DNA of 64,000 nt from Burkholderiales bacterium PBB3 (GCA_002256115.1 NKIK01000019.1:1-64000); one strand, 5' to 3'; shown: positions 41,979 to 50,705, counted from the first letter of the stretch. Made by a program: numbers and translations. The notes: generated by a model not told the origin, from the letters alone.

Positions 41979-42740
41979 CTACAAGTGCGCCTGCTCGGCA
42001 ATGGCGTTGGCCATGTATTCGATCTTGCGCTGCATGTCGTCGTCGGTATCCGCATGCTGCTGGGCGATGGCGGCAAACTGGGCTTGCGCGGCCAAGAAGG
42101 CGTCCACCACATCGGGGTCGAAGTGCTTGCCGCGCTCGGCGGTCAAAATTTTGACTGCCGCGTCGTGCGACACGCCGTCTTTGTAGACCTTGTTGGAGAT
42201 CAGCGCGTCGTACACATCGGCCAGGGCCACGATGCGGGCCGACAAGGGAATCTGCGCGCCCCACAGGCCCTGGGGGTAGCCGGTGCCGTCCCACTTTTCT
42301 TGGTGCGACAAGACGAGCTCTTTGGCCACCGTCAGCCCACTGGCGGTTTGGCCCAGGGTTCTCTCGGCACGCAGCAGGGCGTCGTAGGCTACTTTGGGGT
42401 GGGTGCGCAAGATGGACAGTTCGTCTGGCGTCAAGCGGCCGGGTTTGAGCAAGATGCGGTCGGGTATGCCCATGGATCCCATGCCGTACAGCGGCACGCT
42501 GTCGCACAACTGGTCAATGTAGTCAACCGTCAACGTGTCGGCAAATTCTGGCCGGCTCGCCAGTTGCTGGGCCAGCAAGCGTACATATTTGTTCACCCGC
42601 AACAGGTGGCTTTCGGTATCTGATCCGCGCTGTTCGGCCAGCGTGGCCATGGCAAACACCGCGACCCGCAGGGCGTGGCCCGCGTCGTTGGACACCTGGC
42701 CGGTGGTGTTGGGCGCGGCGGGGGCAAAACTCATGGTCAT
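41979..42740 (-). CDS. Degenerate HD-GYP domain protein
   Basis: 253 residues with the overall pattern of HD-GYP cyclic-di-GMP phosphodiesterases: H45 (HLLRVNKYV), GIPDRILLKPGRLTPDE (91-107), H114, HQEKWDGTGYPQG (146-158) and LADVYDAL with D175. The metal-binding HD dipeptide is replaced by Y85-G86 (PLYGMGSMGIPD instead of the usual PLHDIGKVGIPD), the following lysine by S89, and the second histidine of HHE by Q147. Loss of the HD pair predicts no phosphodiesterase activity, so it may be a binding or regulatory form. It has no receiver or sensor domain. Its start overlaps the stop of the upstream gene (ATGA). Confidence 0.85.
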   Translation of the reverse strand: MTMSFAPAAPNTTGQVSNDAGHALRVAVFAMATLAEQRGSDTESHLLRVNKYVRLLAQQLASRPEFADTLTVDYIDQLCDSVPLYGMGSMGIPDRILLKPGRLTPDELSILRTHPKVAYDALLRAERTLGQTASGLTVAKELVLSHQEKWDGTGYPQGLWGAQIPLSARIVALADVYDALISNKVYKDGVSHDAAVKILTAERGKHFDPDVVDAFLAAQAQFAAIAQQHADTDDDMQRKIEYMANAIAEQAHL

Positions 42741-43522
42741 TCTCCTGGGGGCCGCTCAAACGCGGGGGGCTTGGAATTCGGGAAAGGGGCTTGGTAGATC
42801 CACACCATTCTGCCACCGGGCGCGGGGTAGTGCGCGTGCGCTAGCAGCTCGGTGGCCTCAAATTCCAGGCTGACCAGCCAGGCACCGGCGGGCAGCTCGG
42901 CCCGGGCCTTGGCCACGGCACGGGGCATGCTCTCGGGCCTTTGAAACAGATAGACCAGGGCGTAGCCGGACCAGTCATGCGCCCACATATCGCCCTGGCG
43001 CACCCGCGCCCAGGGGCACCACAGGGCGCACACGGCGCGCAGCGGCCAGCTCCACTCCAGCCCGTGCAGCTGGGCCTGGGGGTAGGCGCGGCGCAACGCC
43101 CGCAGGCCATGGCCCGCGCCGCAACCGGCATCCAGCACGCGCGCACCCTCAGGTAGCGGCGCATGGCTGCTAAGCGCGCTCAAGGCATCGTGCGGGGTGG
43201 GAAAGATAGGCGCGTCACGCCAGGCATTCAGCGGGTAGATCAGCATCAGCAGGCCCAGCGGCAGCAGCCAGGCCCAGGCGGGCAAGCTGACGACGCCCGA
43301 CAGCGCCAATGACAGCGGAAACCCGCCGCCGATCATCAACCGACGCCACCAGCTGTGGCCCAGCAGGCTGGCCGCCACGCCGCCCAGGCTGGGCAGCGCC
43401 AGCGCGGCCACTGGCCCCACGCCCAGGGCCACCAGCCCCACAAAGCCCAGCCAGGCCGCAGCCCAGACCATTAAGGCCGGCAGCGGCCAGGGGCTGTGGA
43501 TCAGGGCGCGGGCAATCTTCAT
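42737..43522 (-). CDS. Membrane-associated class I methyltransferase-like protein
   Basis: 261 residues from the ATG at 43522. The N-terminal ~95 residues contain three or four hydrophobic segments. The rest carries a Rossmann methyltransferase core: RVLDAGCGAGHGLRALRRAYP (S-adenosylmethionine loop), LHGLEWSWPL and RQGDMW, ending with YLFQRPESMP and LVSLEFEATEL. The substrate is unknown. The gene overlaps the degenerate HD-GYP gene by four bases, so the two are co-translated, which is an unusual pairing. Further in-frame sequence upstream to 43642 looks non-coding. Confidence 0.8.
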   Translation of the reverse strand: MKIARALIHSPWPLPALMVWAAAWLGFVGLVALGVGPVAALALPSLGGVAASLLGHSWWRRLMIGGGFPLSLALSGVVSLPAWAWLLPLGLLMLIYPLNAWRDAPIFPTPHDALSALSSHAPLPEGARVLDAGCGAGHGLRALRRAYPQAQLHGLEWSWPLRAVCALWCPWARVRQGDMWAHDWSGYALVYLFQRPESMPRAVAKARAELPAGAWLVSLEFEATELLAHAHYPAPGGRMVWIYQAPFPNSKPPAFERPPGE

Positions 43523-43662
43523 GAAGGCTGGTGCGGAGTTTTCAAAAAGCAGTAGGTTAAATGCAAACGCAATTGAAACCAGCTGTAGCGCTTTGCATAG
43601 CGTTTGCGGGCGCGCGCATAGAATCGTCTGCGACAACCGCAATCACTTCCAAAGGCGCTGCT

Positions 43663-44328
43663 ATGGCCATCATCTCAGGTAAGTTCGGGGGCTCGGAAAA
43701 CATCACCGGCACTTCGGGCGATGACACGATTTTCCCGTTCACGGGTTTTGATCTGATCGATGGCGGCGGCGGCCTGGACACGGTGAGCGCCGCCTTTTCT
43801 CGGGGCAATGTGGCCTTTTTGAAGCGCAGTGGCCTGACGGTGATGGAACTGGTCTCTGGGGCCAGCAGCGCCAACACCGAATGGCGGCTCAAAAACGTAG
43901 AGCGGGTGAGCTTTGACGATGGCGCGGTGGCGCTTGATCTAACACCCACGCAGGCTGCTGGCAAGGCCGCCCTGCTGATTGGCGCAGCCGCCGGTGCCGC
44001 AACGCTGAAAGACCAGCTCACCACGGGCGCAGTGATTCGCTACTTTGACAGCGGCGCAAGCCTGTTGGACGGGGCCACGGCCTTGGTCAACTCAGGCATC
44101 ATCGCCAGCTTTGCCGGGGGCAGTGACAACACCTCTTTTGTGAATCTGGTGTACCGCAATTTGTTTGACGCGCTGCCCAGCACCGCAGTGGCTGCCGAGT
44201 TGGCCAGCCTGCTGGACAACAACACCTACACCCAGGCCAGCATGCTGGCCGCCATTGCGGGCCTGCAAGCGAACCAGGACCATATTCAGCTGGTGGGGCT
44301 GCAGACCTCGGGTCTGTACTTTTTGTAG
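43663..44328 (+). CDS. RTX/DUF4214-like exported protein
   Basis: 221 residues starting at 43663 (MAIISGKFGG). An N-terminal RTX-like calcium-binding stretch GTSGDDTIFPFTGFDLIDGGGGLDTVS (about 12-40) precedes a C-terminal DUF4214-like region (FVNLVYRNLFDALPSTAVAAELASLLDNNTYTQ, about 150-185). Proteins of this kind leave the cell by type I secretion and often carry a C-terminal signal; no signal peptide is visible. The secretion apparatus is not in the window. A start at 43561 would add a non-typical N-terminus. It lies 8 bp before the TlpA gene. Confidence 0.72.
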   Translation: MAIISGKFGGSENITGTSGDDTIFPFTGFDLIDGGGGLDTVSAAFSRGNVAFLKRSGLTVMELVSGASSANTEWRLKNVERVSFDDGAVALDLTPTQAAGKAALLIGAAAGAATLKDQLTTGAVIRYFDSGASLLDGATALVNSGIIASFAGGSDNTSFVNLVYRNLFDALPSTAVAAELASLLDNNTYTQASMLAAIAGLQANQDHIQLVGLQTSGLYFL

Positions 44329-44336
44329 GCCGCAGC

Positions 44337-44828
44337 ATGCGCCGTATTGCTTTGGTTTTTGCCGCCTGCGCCGCGCTGGCGGGCCCGTGTGGCGCTGTTG
44401 AAAAAGGCGAGGCCGCACCCGCGCTGGAGCTGCAAACGCGCGATGCGCAGCCGCTCAAGCTCAGCCTGCGCGGCGAGCTGGTGTATCTGGATTTTTGGGC
44501 CTCGTGGTGCGGACCTTGCAAGCAGTCCTTCCCGTGGATGAATGAAATGCACAGCCGCTACGGCAAGCAGGGCTTGCGCGTGTGGGCCATTAACGTAGAC
44601 CAAAAGCCCGCCGACGCCGCCCGCTTTTTGGCCGCCAGCCCGGCCCAGTTTGACATTGGCTATGACGCGGCCGGTGCATCGCCCCGGCTGTTTGCCGTGA
44701 AGACCATGCCCACCAGTTACCTGATCGACAAGAGCGGCACCGTGCTGTGGAAGCACGCCGGTTTTAGCCCCAAAGACACGGCGGCGCTGGAGCAAGCCAT
44801 TCAAACTGCGCTGCAAGGAAAACCATGA
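44337..44828 (+). CDS. TlpA-family thiol-disulfide oxidoreductase
   Basis: 163 residues. Signal peptide (about 1-20, ending CGAVE). Thioredoxin fold with the CGPC active site in FWASWCGPCKQSFPWMNEM and the cis-proline loop KTMPTSYLIDKSG. It reduces disulfides in the periplasm, for example for cytochrome c or cofactor assembly. The next gene overlaps by ATGA. The block TlpA-DUF4266-DUF3570-ApbE recurs in many bacteria and appears to form one pathway. Confidence 0.9.
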   Translation: MRRIALVFAACAALAGPCGAVEKGEAAPALELQTRDAQPLKLSLRGELVYLDFWASWCGPCKQSFPWMNEMHSRYGKQGLRVWAINVDQKPADAARFLAASPAQFDIGYDAAGASPRLFAVKTMPTSYLIDKSGTVLWKHAGFSPKDTAALEQAIQTALQGKP

Positions 44829-45112
44829 AACACATTGACGAACTCACCCGCGCAGCGGGGCGAACCAAGGGGCGCTCTGGCACGGCCTTGAGACTGGTTA
44901 CTTTGGGTGCTGCACTGGCCGCAATGGCCACATTGAGCGGCTGCAGCGCATTGCCCACGGTGCAAGCCTGGGAAAAAGGCAACCTGGCGCGCCCCGAGAT
45001 GGGCTTTGAGCGCGACGCGCTGGACAGTAAGTTCACCGACCACATCTACTTCAGCAAAGAGGCTGCCAGCGGTGGCACGGGCGTGGGCGGCGGCGGCTGT
45101 GGTTGCAATTGA
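44825..45112 (+). CDS. DUF4266-domain lipoprotein
   Basis: 95 residues, small and exported. A hydrophobic stretch ends in a lipobox-like LSGC (cysteine near 39); the lead before it is long, so a later start (around MKHIDE or further in) is possible. The conserved DUF4266 part reads EKGNLARPEMGFERDALDSKFTDHIYFSKE and ends in the Gly/Cys-rich tail GGGGCGCN. The tail cysteines could be the substrate of the TlpA-type oxidoreductase or a site for a cofactor. Confidence 0.85.
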   Translation: MKHIDELTRAAGRTKGRSGTALRLVTLGAALAAMATLSGCSALPTVQAWEKGNLARPEMGFERDALDSKFTDHIYFSKEAASGGTGVGGGGCGCN

Positions 45113-45128
45113 AGAGCGGCCAGACACT

Positions 45129-46334
45129 ATGACCCAAAAAACTCCACCCTCCGCGTCCCTGTATGACCAGAATATTCACGAAGATAAGGCTGCCGCCCTG
45201 ACAGCCTTGGGCCAACTCGGGCAGATCGGTTTAGGCCTGTTTGCCGCAGCCTGCAGTGCCCTGCCCCTGGCCGCGTACGCCGATGTGCCGCCCGAAAGCG
45301 CCACCATCAGCCTGAAATACCTGGACTACCAAGACAGCCAGCCGGGCAACGACCGCATTCGCGTGAAGGCACCGGCCATTGCTATCTCCACCCCGTTTGC
45401 GGGCGACTGGTCGTTTGACGGGGCCTATGTGTTTGATGCTATCTCGGGCGCATCACCCGCGTTTTACACCGCCGCCCGCAGCCTGTCTGAGATCACCGAG
45501 CAACGCCGCGCGCTGGACGCCAGCGTGACCCGCTACTGGGCCGATGGTTCACTCAAACTGGGTGCGGCCGTGTCGAATGAATCCGATTACGACTCGCGCG
45601 CGCTGTCTGCGCTGGGCAGTTGGTCTAGCGCAGACCGCAACACCACCCTCAAACTGGGCCTGGGCGTGACCCGAGACCGCATCCGCTCCAACATCGACAG
45701 CAGCCTGGACGAGTCCCGCACCACCACCGATTGGTTGTTTGGCGTCACGCAAGTCATCACCCCGACCGATATCGCCCAGCTCACGGTCACGTTTGCCAAC
45801 GGCCAGGGCTTTTTCTCCGACCCCTACAAGGCGCTGGACAGCCGCCCGCGCAGCCGCCAGGCCAGCACGCTGGTGGGCCGGTGGAACCACTTTTTTAGCG
45901 GCACCGATGGCACGGCGCGCGTGTCTTACCGCTACTACTCGGACACCAACGACATCAAGGCCCACACCCTGGGCCTGGAGTACGAGCAACCCCTGCCCGG
46001 CGGCTGGGCCATTACGCCGCTGCTGCGCATTTATTCCCAAAGCGCCGCCCGCTTTTATGTGGACCCGGACCCCAAGTTTCCGACCCGCGTGAACATTCCC
46101 GAAGACTATGTGCCGGGCGAGAGCCTGATCTCGTTTGACCAACGCACATCGGCCTACGGCGCGCGCACCTTCGGCTTCAAACTCAGCAAACAGTTGGACA
46201 AAGACTGGGCGGCGGATGTGAAGCTGGAGCGCTACGAGCAACGCGGCGAATGGCGCATCGGCGGCGACGGCAGCCCCGGTCTGGCGCCCTTCATGGCCAG
46301 GACGGTGCAGCTGGGCCTGACCCGGCGTTTCTAA
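45129..46334 (+). CDS. DUF3570 outer-membrane-type protein
   Basis: 401 residues from the ATG at 45129. A short N-terminal part (MTQKTPPSASLYDQN...) is followed by a hydrophobic segment (LGLFAAACSALPLAAYA) that serves as signal. The rest is a run of amphipathic beta-strands with a terminal FSR-type end (QLGLTRRF), as in outer-membrane barrels. DUF3570 proteins pair with DUF4266, TlpA and ApbE genes. The role is unknown; a pore or anchor for an electron-transfer or modified lipoprotein is a guess. Confidence 0.85.
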   Translation: MTQKTPPSASLYDQNIHEDKAAALTALGQLGQIGLGLFAAACSALPLAAYADVPPESATISLKYLDYQDSQPGNDRIRVKAPAIAISTPFAGDWSFDGAYVFDAISGASPAFYTAARSLSEITEQRRALDASVTRYWADGSLKLGAAVSNESDYDSRALSALGSWSSADRNTTLKLGLGVTRDRIRSNIDSSLDESRTTTDWLFGVTQVITPTDIAQLTVTFANGQGFFSDPYKALDSRPRSRQASTLVGRWNHFFSGTDGTARVSYRYYSDTNDIKAHTLGLEYEQPLPGGWAITPLLRIYSQSAARFYVDPDPKFPTRVNIPEDYVPGESLISFDQRTSAYGARTFGFKLSKQLDKDWAADVKLERYEQRGEWRIGGDGSPGLAPFMARTVQLGLTRRF

Positions 46335-46394
46335 GCCGCTGGCATCGCAGGGTCGTTAAAACGGCGCGCGGCATCTCTTCTAGTTAGCTTTTTC

Positions 46395-47315
46395 ATGCGC
46401 GCACACTCCTTCAGCTTCCAGGCCATGGCCAGCGCCTGCGAGCTGCGGGTGGTGGCCGCCGATGCCGCCACTGCCGAGCGCGCCGCGCAAGCCGCCATGG
46501 CCGAAGTGCGCCGCATTGAGGCCACCTACTCCCGCTACCAGAGCGCCAGCATTGTCAGCCGCATCAATGCCAACGCGGGTGGCGACTGGGTGGAATGCGA
46601 TGCAGAAACGCTAACGCTGCTGGCCTATGCAGAAACCCTGTTCAACGCCAGCGGCGGCCTGTTCGACATCACTTCGGGCATATTGCGCCAGGCCTGGAAT
46701 TTTAAGGAGGCACGCGTGGCCGACCCTGCCCAGCTAGCAGACTTGTACGCGCGCATTGGCTGGCAACACGTGGAGCGCGATGGCAACCAAGTGCGCTTGC
46801 CGCAGGCAGGCATGGAGTTGGACTTTGGCGGGTTTGGCAAGGAATACGCCGCAGACCGGGCCGCTGCTGCGCTATTAGGCCAGGGCATTACCAGTGGCTA
46901 TGTGAACCTGGCGGGCGATGTGCATGTGCTCGGCCCCAAACCCGACGGCGCACCCTGGGGCATCGGCATCCAACACCCGCGCGACCCACGCAAAATCGTC
47001 GCCACCATTCCCATCCACAAAGGCGGCCTGGCCACCAGCGGCGACTATGAGCGCTATTTTGAGAAAGACGGCAAACGCTACTGCCACATCCTGAACCCGC
47101 ACACCGGAATGCCCGTGACCCACTGGCAGTCCGTCAGCGTGCTAGCCGCCACCGCGCTCACCGCCGGCAGCCTGTGCACCATCGCCATGCTCAAAGAAGG
47201 TGATGGCTTGGCATTTTTAGATCAAGCCGGTGCGGTGTATTTGGCGATAGATGCAGAGGGGCTGGCGCACCGCAGGGATTCTAGGAGCCCCGCAGCCGAT
47301 CAATCAGCCCGTTGA
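46395..47315 (+). CDS. apbE: FAD:protein FMN transferase (ApbE family)
   Basis: 306 residues. ApbE transfers FMN from FAD to a threonine or serine of exported proteins, or to a flavoprotein partner. Visible motifs: MASACELRV at 11-19 of the N-terminus, ELDFGGFGKEYAADRAA (about 140-155), GYVNLAGDVHVLG, HPRDPRKIVATIP, LATSGDYER and CHILNPHTGMPV. A lipobox or signal is not clear. It starts 60 bp after DUF3570. The C-terminus overlaps parB on the other strand by 35 bp. No obvious DxxTGA-type flavinylation target was found in the neighbours. Confidence 0.9.
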   Translation: MRAHSFSFQAMASACELRVVAADAATAERAAQAAMAEVRRIEATYSRYQSASIVSRINANAGGDWVECDAETLTLLAYAETLFNASGGLFDITSGILRQAWNFKEARVADPAQLADLYARIGWQHVERDGNQVRLPQAGMELDFGGFGKEYAADRAAAALLGQGITSGYVNLAGDVHVLGPKPDGAPWGIGIQHPRDPRKIVATIPIHKGGLATSGDYERYFEKDGKRYCHILNPHTGMPVTHWQSVSVLAATALTAGSLCTIAMLKEGDGLAFLDQAGAVYLAIDAEGLAHRRDSRSPAADQSAR

Positions 47316-48270
47316 GCTCATCCATCGAGCCGAACTGAATCACCACCTCGCCCATTTCTTCCATGCGGCCATGGCGTTTCACGCGCTTTTTGATCTGCAC
47401 TTCGACCTGCGCCATCAGCAGATCGGACAGCTCTTCTTCCACGCGTTTGAGGTCCCGGGATTTTTCTTTGGTGGGTTTTTGGGGCGTGAGCGCAAACTCG
47501 GCGCTCAACTTTTTGACCAAGCTCTCGGTTTCGCGCACCGACATCTTTTTGGCGGCAATCTGATTCGCGGCGGTGATCTGGGTGCCACGGTCCAGCGCCA
47601 GCAGCGCGCGCGCGTGGCCCATGTCGATGTCGCCGGCCATCAGCATGGTTTGCACCGGGTCGGCCAAATTTAACAAGCGCAACAAGTTGCTGGCGGCGCT
47701 GCGCGAGCGGCCTACGGCTTGGGCGGCCGTCTCATGCGTCAAGCCAAACTCTTTGATCAGGCGCTGCAGGCCCTGGGCCTCTTCCAGCGGATTCAGGTCT
47801 TCGCGCTGAATGTTCTCGATCAGCGCCATGGCGGCGGCGGCCTCGTTGGGGACATCGCGCACCAGCACGGGTACGCTCTCGAGTCCGGCCAGCTTGGCCG
47901 CGCGGAAGCGGCGCTCGCCAGCAATGATCTCGTACACAGACTGGTTCAGGCGAGCCTGCGCACCGGGCAGTGGCGGCACCTGATCGGCCTGCTCTTGGCG
48001 GCGCAAACGCGAATCCTCGTCGCTCAAGCGGCGCACCAGGATGGGCTGCATGATGCCTTGCACTTTGATACTCTCGGCCAATTCGTACAGCGCGCCTTCG
48101 TCCATGCGCGTGCGCGGCTGGTAGACGCCTGCCACCATGTCGGTCAGCAACAGCGTCGTCGGCAGGCCGGGGTTGGCGGGCTCGGCGCTGGCGGGTGCCG
48201 CGTCCTTGACCTTGGGGCCTAGCAATGCCTCCAGGCCCATGCCCAGTCCCTTGGGTTTCTTGGTGACCAT
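47281..48270 (-). CDS. parB: Chromosome partitioning protein ParB
   Basis: 329 residues. N-terminal KKPKGLGMGLEALLGPK, CTPase/ParB domain with the GERRFRAAK motif (about 119-127), HTH with NLLRLLNLADPV and the middle-domain LPRGHARALLAL-like stretch (GHARALLALD), and a C-terminal dimerisation end. ParB binds parS and spreads to recruit SMC. Four parS-like sites lie at 50891-53616 (three perfect, one near match). It overlaps ApbE convergently by 35 bp. A hydrolase gene and a repeat separate it from parA, a rearranged but co-directional order. Confidence 0.96.
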   Translation of the reverse strand: MVTKKPKGLGMGLEALLGPKVKDAAPASAEPANPGLPTTLLLTDMVAGVYQPRTRMDEGALYELAESIKVQGIMQPILVRRLSDEDSRLRRQEQADQVPPLPGAQARLNQSVYEIIAGERRFRAAKLAGLESVPVLVRDVPNEAAAAMALIENIQREDLNPLEEAQGLQRLIKEFGLTHETAAQAVGRSRSAASNLLRLLNLADPVQTMLMAGDIDMGHARALLALDRGTQITAANQIAAKKMSVRETESLVKKLSAEFALTPQKPTKEKSRDLKRVEEELSDLLMAQVEVQIKKRVKRHGRMEEMGEVVIQFGSMDELNGLIDRLRGS

Positions 48271-48274
48271 GTTC

Positions 48275-48874
48275 TTATTCCTTCGTAGGCTGGTGTTGCC
48301 CTGAATGCAGTTGTTCTAAAAATTGCAGGCCCTCGGGCCAATCGCCCAAGCCCGATTCGGCGTTGATATGGCCGCGCGCGCCGGTGTTCACAAACTGGCT
48401 GCCCCAGCTGTGCGCAAAGCCTTGCGCGCGCGCAAAATCGCAATAGGGGTCGTTCTCGCTGCCCAGCAAGATGCTCTCAAACGGCAGGGCTTTGCGCACA
48501 ATCGGCGCCCAGCTTTTCAGCACTGCGCGCAGTTCTTCGCGCTCCGGGTCGCCCGGGGCCACCAGCAACGCACCGACCACGCGCTGGGTGTTTTGCGAAT
48601 GTTCGGCCCACGCGGCGGTCAGCATGCAGCCCAGGCTGTGCGCGGCCAGCAGCACCGGGCCGGGCGCGGCCAGCACGGCCTCTTCCAGTTGAATCATCCA
48701 GTCGCCCCGCAGCGGGCGCATCCAGTCGGCCTGCTCTACACGCGTGAACTGAAAGGGCGCGGTTTGCAGCGCCTCCCAGCGGCTTTGCCAGTGCGCCGGG
48801 CCGGAGTTTTGCCAGCCGGGTAGTAGCAAAACAGGGCGTGCGACAGGGGTTAAGGTCGGGGCGTTCACGGGCAA
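48275..48874 (-). CDS. RBBP9/YdeN-family serine hydrolase
   Basis: 199 residues. Alpha/beta hydrolase with PVLLLPGWQNSGPAHWQSRWE at the N-terminus and the nucleophile elbow AAHSLGC (serine near 79). The likely acid is in ENDPYCD and the likely base is the His in GARGHINAESG. Such proteins are small, cytoplasmic, of unknown substrate. Position inside the par locus, between parA and parB, 4 bp before parB, is unusual and suggests insertion or operon sharing. Confidence 0.88.
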   Translation of the reverse strand: MPVNAPTLTPVARPVLLLPGWQNSGPAHWQSRWEALQTAPFQFTRVEQADWMRPLRGDWMIQLEEAVLAAPGPVLLAAHSLGCMLTAAWAEHSQNTQRVVGALLVAPGDPEREELRAVLKSWAPIVRKALPFESILLGSENDPYCDFARAQGFAHSWGSQFVNTGARGHINAESGLGDWPEGLQFLEQLHSGQHQPTKE

Positions 48875-48900
48875 GAAAAACCAGGTTTCAAAAGACCAGG

Positions 48901-48965
48901 CGCTCCTAAATTAGGAGCTGCTCCCGCACTATCCACGGCCTGTAGGGCGGATTTGACATATAAAC
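48901..48965 (+). repeat. Dispersed repeat family 1, copy 10
   Basis: Core 48913-48938, consensus. It occupies most of the 102-bp gap between parA and the hydrolase gene. Flanked by CGCTCCTAAATT and GGCCTGTAGGGCGGATTTGAC. Confidence 0.88.
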
Positions 48966-48976
48966 TAGGGTGCATA

Positions 48977-49774
48977 TCAGGCGGGAACCGGCATGGTGTG
49001 AATGCGCGCCACCATCTCTTGTGCAAAGGCCACAAAAGCCTGCGCACCCTTGGAATTCGGGTCAAACACCACGCCGGGCACGCCATAGCTAGGCGCTTCG
49101 GCCAGGCGCACATTGCGCGGGATCACCGAGTCAAACACTTTGTCGCCAAAGTGGGTCTTGAGTTGATCACTGACCTGCTGCTGCAGCGTAATGCGCGGGT
49201 CGAACATCACGCGCAGCAGTCCGATGATCTGCAGGTCGTCATTGAGGTTGGCCTTGACCTGTTTGATGGTGTTAACCAGATCGGTCAACCCTTCGAGCGC
49301 AAAGTATTCGCACTGCATAGGCACGATGACGCCGTGCGCGCAGCACAGGCCGTTCAGGGTCAGCATGCTCAAGGAAGGGGGGCAGTCGATCAGCACAAAG
49401 TCGTATTCAGAGTCGACGGCGGCGATGGCCAGCTTGAGGCGCTTCTCGCGGCGCTCCACTTCCACCAGCTCCACCTCGGCACCGGCCAGCTCGCGGTTGG
49501 CACCCAGAATGTCGTAGCTGCAGCCGCCCTCTTTGAGCTTGTCGCTTTGCGTGCGCGCTTCGGCAATGCTGGCTGATTCCAGCAACACGTCGTACACCGT
49601 GAGTTCCAGTTTGCGCTTGTCCACCCCCGAGCCCATGGTGGCGTTGCCCTGCGGGTCCAGGTCAATCATCAGCACCCGTTGGCCGACTTTGGCCAAGCCA
49701 GCAGCCAGGTTCACGGTGGTGGTGGTCTTGCCCACGCCACCTTTTTGGTTGGCGATACAGAAAATTTTGGCCAT
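48977..49774 (-). CDS. parA: Chromosome partitioning ATPase ParA
   Basis: 265 residues, Soj-type. Deviant Walker A KGGVGKTTTT at 11-20, Walker A' MIDLDPQGNAT (about 36-46) and Walker B FVLIDCPPSLS. The C-terminus has NVRLAEAPSYG, a typical ParA motif. No N-terminal HTH, so it is the chromosomal form. It segregates origin regions with ParB. Confidence 0.96.
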   Translation of the reverse strand: MAKIFCIANQKGGVGKTTTTVNLAAGLAKVGQRVLMIDLDPQGNATMGSGVDKRKLELTVYDVLLESASIAEARTQSDKLKEGGCSYDILGANRELAGAEVELVEVERREKRLKLAIAAVDSEYDFVLIDCPPSLSMLTLNGLCCAHGVIVPMQCEYFALEGLTDLVNTIKQVKANLNDDLQIIGLLRVMFDPRITLQQQVSDQLKTHFGDKVFDSVIPRNVRLAEAPSYGVPGVVFDPNSKGAQAFVAFAQEMVARIHTMPVPA

Positions 49775-49816
49775 GCCTTGCGCTTCCCTACCCTGTTGGA
49801 CTGATTGGTGAAAAGC

Positions 49817-50431
49817 CTAGCGCTGCAGCGCCAGCTTCACCCCAAAGCCGATCAAAAACACACCGGCCAGTTTTTCCAGCCCTTGAGAAATTTTGGGATT
49901 GGCGCGAATGCGTTCGGCCAAAAAGTGGGTCAACAGCACCGAGGTGAGGCCGTACAAAAAAGTCAGTACCGCGATGGTGGCGGCCATGAAGGCATAAGTC
50001 AGCAGCCCTTGTTGCAGGGCCGGGTCCACAAACAGCGGGAAGAAGGCCATGTAAAACAGGATGGCCTTGGGGTTGAGCAAGGTGATGGCCATGGCCTGGC
50101 GCAAATAATGCCCGGCCTTGATATTGAGCACCGGTGCCGCACCAGGTTTGGCCAACAGCATCCGGGCACCCAAGTAAGCCAGGTAGGCGGCACCGAACCA
50201 TTGCACCGCGTGGAAGGCATCGGGGTACGCAGCCAACAGCGCGGCCACACCCGCCACCGCCGACCACATCAACACCTGGTCGCCCAAGATGACGCCGAAG
50301 GTTGCCCCCAAACCACCCGCGATGCCACCCTTGCTGGTGGACGTGATCAGCGCCAGATTGCCCGGTCCGGGGATCAGCAAAAACACGATGATGGTGACGA
50401 CAAAAGTGCCGTAGTCGGTGACGCCGAGCAT
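49817..50431 (-). CDS. LysE-family amino-acid exporter
   Basis: 204 residues, about six membrane spans. Conserved GPGNLALITSTSKGGIAGGLGATFGVILGD at the N-terminus and LLNPKAILFYMAFFPLFVDP in the middle. Substrate unknown (LysE/RhtB group: basic or neutral amino acids). It starts 42 bp upstream of the parA start. A pair of long hairpins fills the gap to rsmG. Confidence 0.88.
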   Translation of the reverse strand: MLGVTDYGTFVVTIIVFLLIPGPGNLALITSTSKGGIAGGLGATFGVILGDQVLMWSAVAGVAALLAAYPDAFHAVQWFGAAYLAYLGARMLLAKPGAAPVLNIKAGHYLRQAMAITLLNPKAILFYMAFFPLFVDPALQQGLLTYAFMAATIAVLTFLYGLTSVLLTHFLAERIRANPKISQGLEKLAGVFLIGFGVKLALQR

Positions 50432-50509
50432 GGGATCTTTCAGTTTTTTGGGGGAGTTGGGGAGTGTGTGAGTTTACGTTGGAATCTTGGGGTGCACGTC
50501 TCGCGCCCG

Positions 50510-50600
50510 CGACAGGTAGGGGGTGCACGTTTTGCTCCGTGTCCCCCGGCCTTCGGCCTCCTCCTTTTACCTACGCAAAACGCGCACCCCCTACCTGCCG
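50510..50600 (+). repeat. Long hairpin repeat, copy b
   Basis: Arms CAGGTAGGGGGTGC... and the matching complement (ending CACCCCCTACCTG) pair almost perfectly over about 26 bp. Core GTGTCCCCC, GGCC stem with TTC loop, TCCTCC(T)TTTACCT. The 50432-50814 gap holds this copy and copy c (reverse orientation) and no gene I can support. Confidence 0.85.
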
Positions 50601-50705
50601 CTGGATGTGTGTAGTGCTGATCCGGGCCTGAAGGCAGTCGCGCCACCACCGCGCGATTGACAGCAAATGGGGTTTTCCCACTTAGCGACCCGACAGTGCT
50701 TCAAG

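Noticed and set aside
46395-47315. ApbE target motif (DxxTGA/S) in DUF4266 or DUF3570
   Set aside because: No clear match was found by eye, so flavinylation of those proteins is not claimed.
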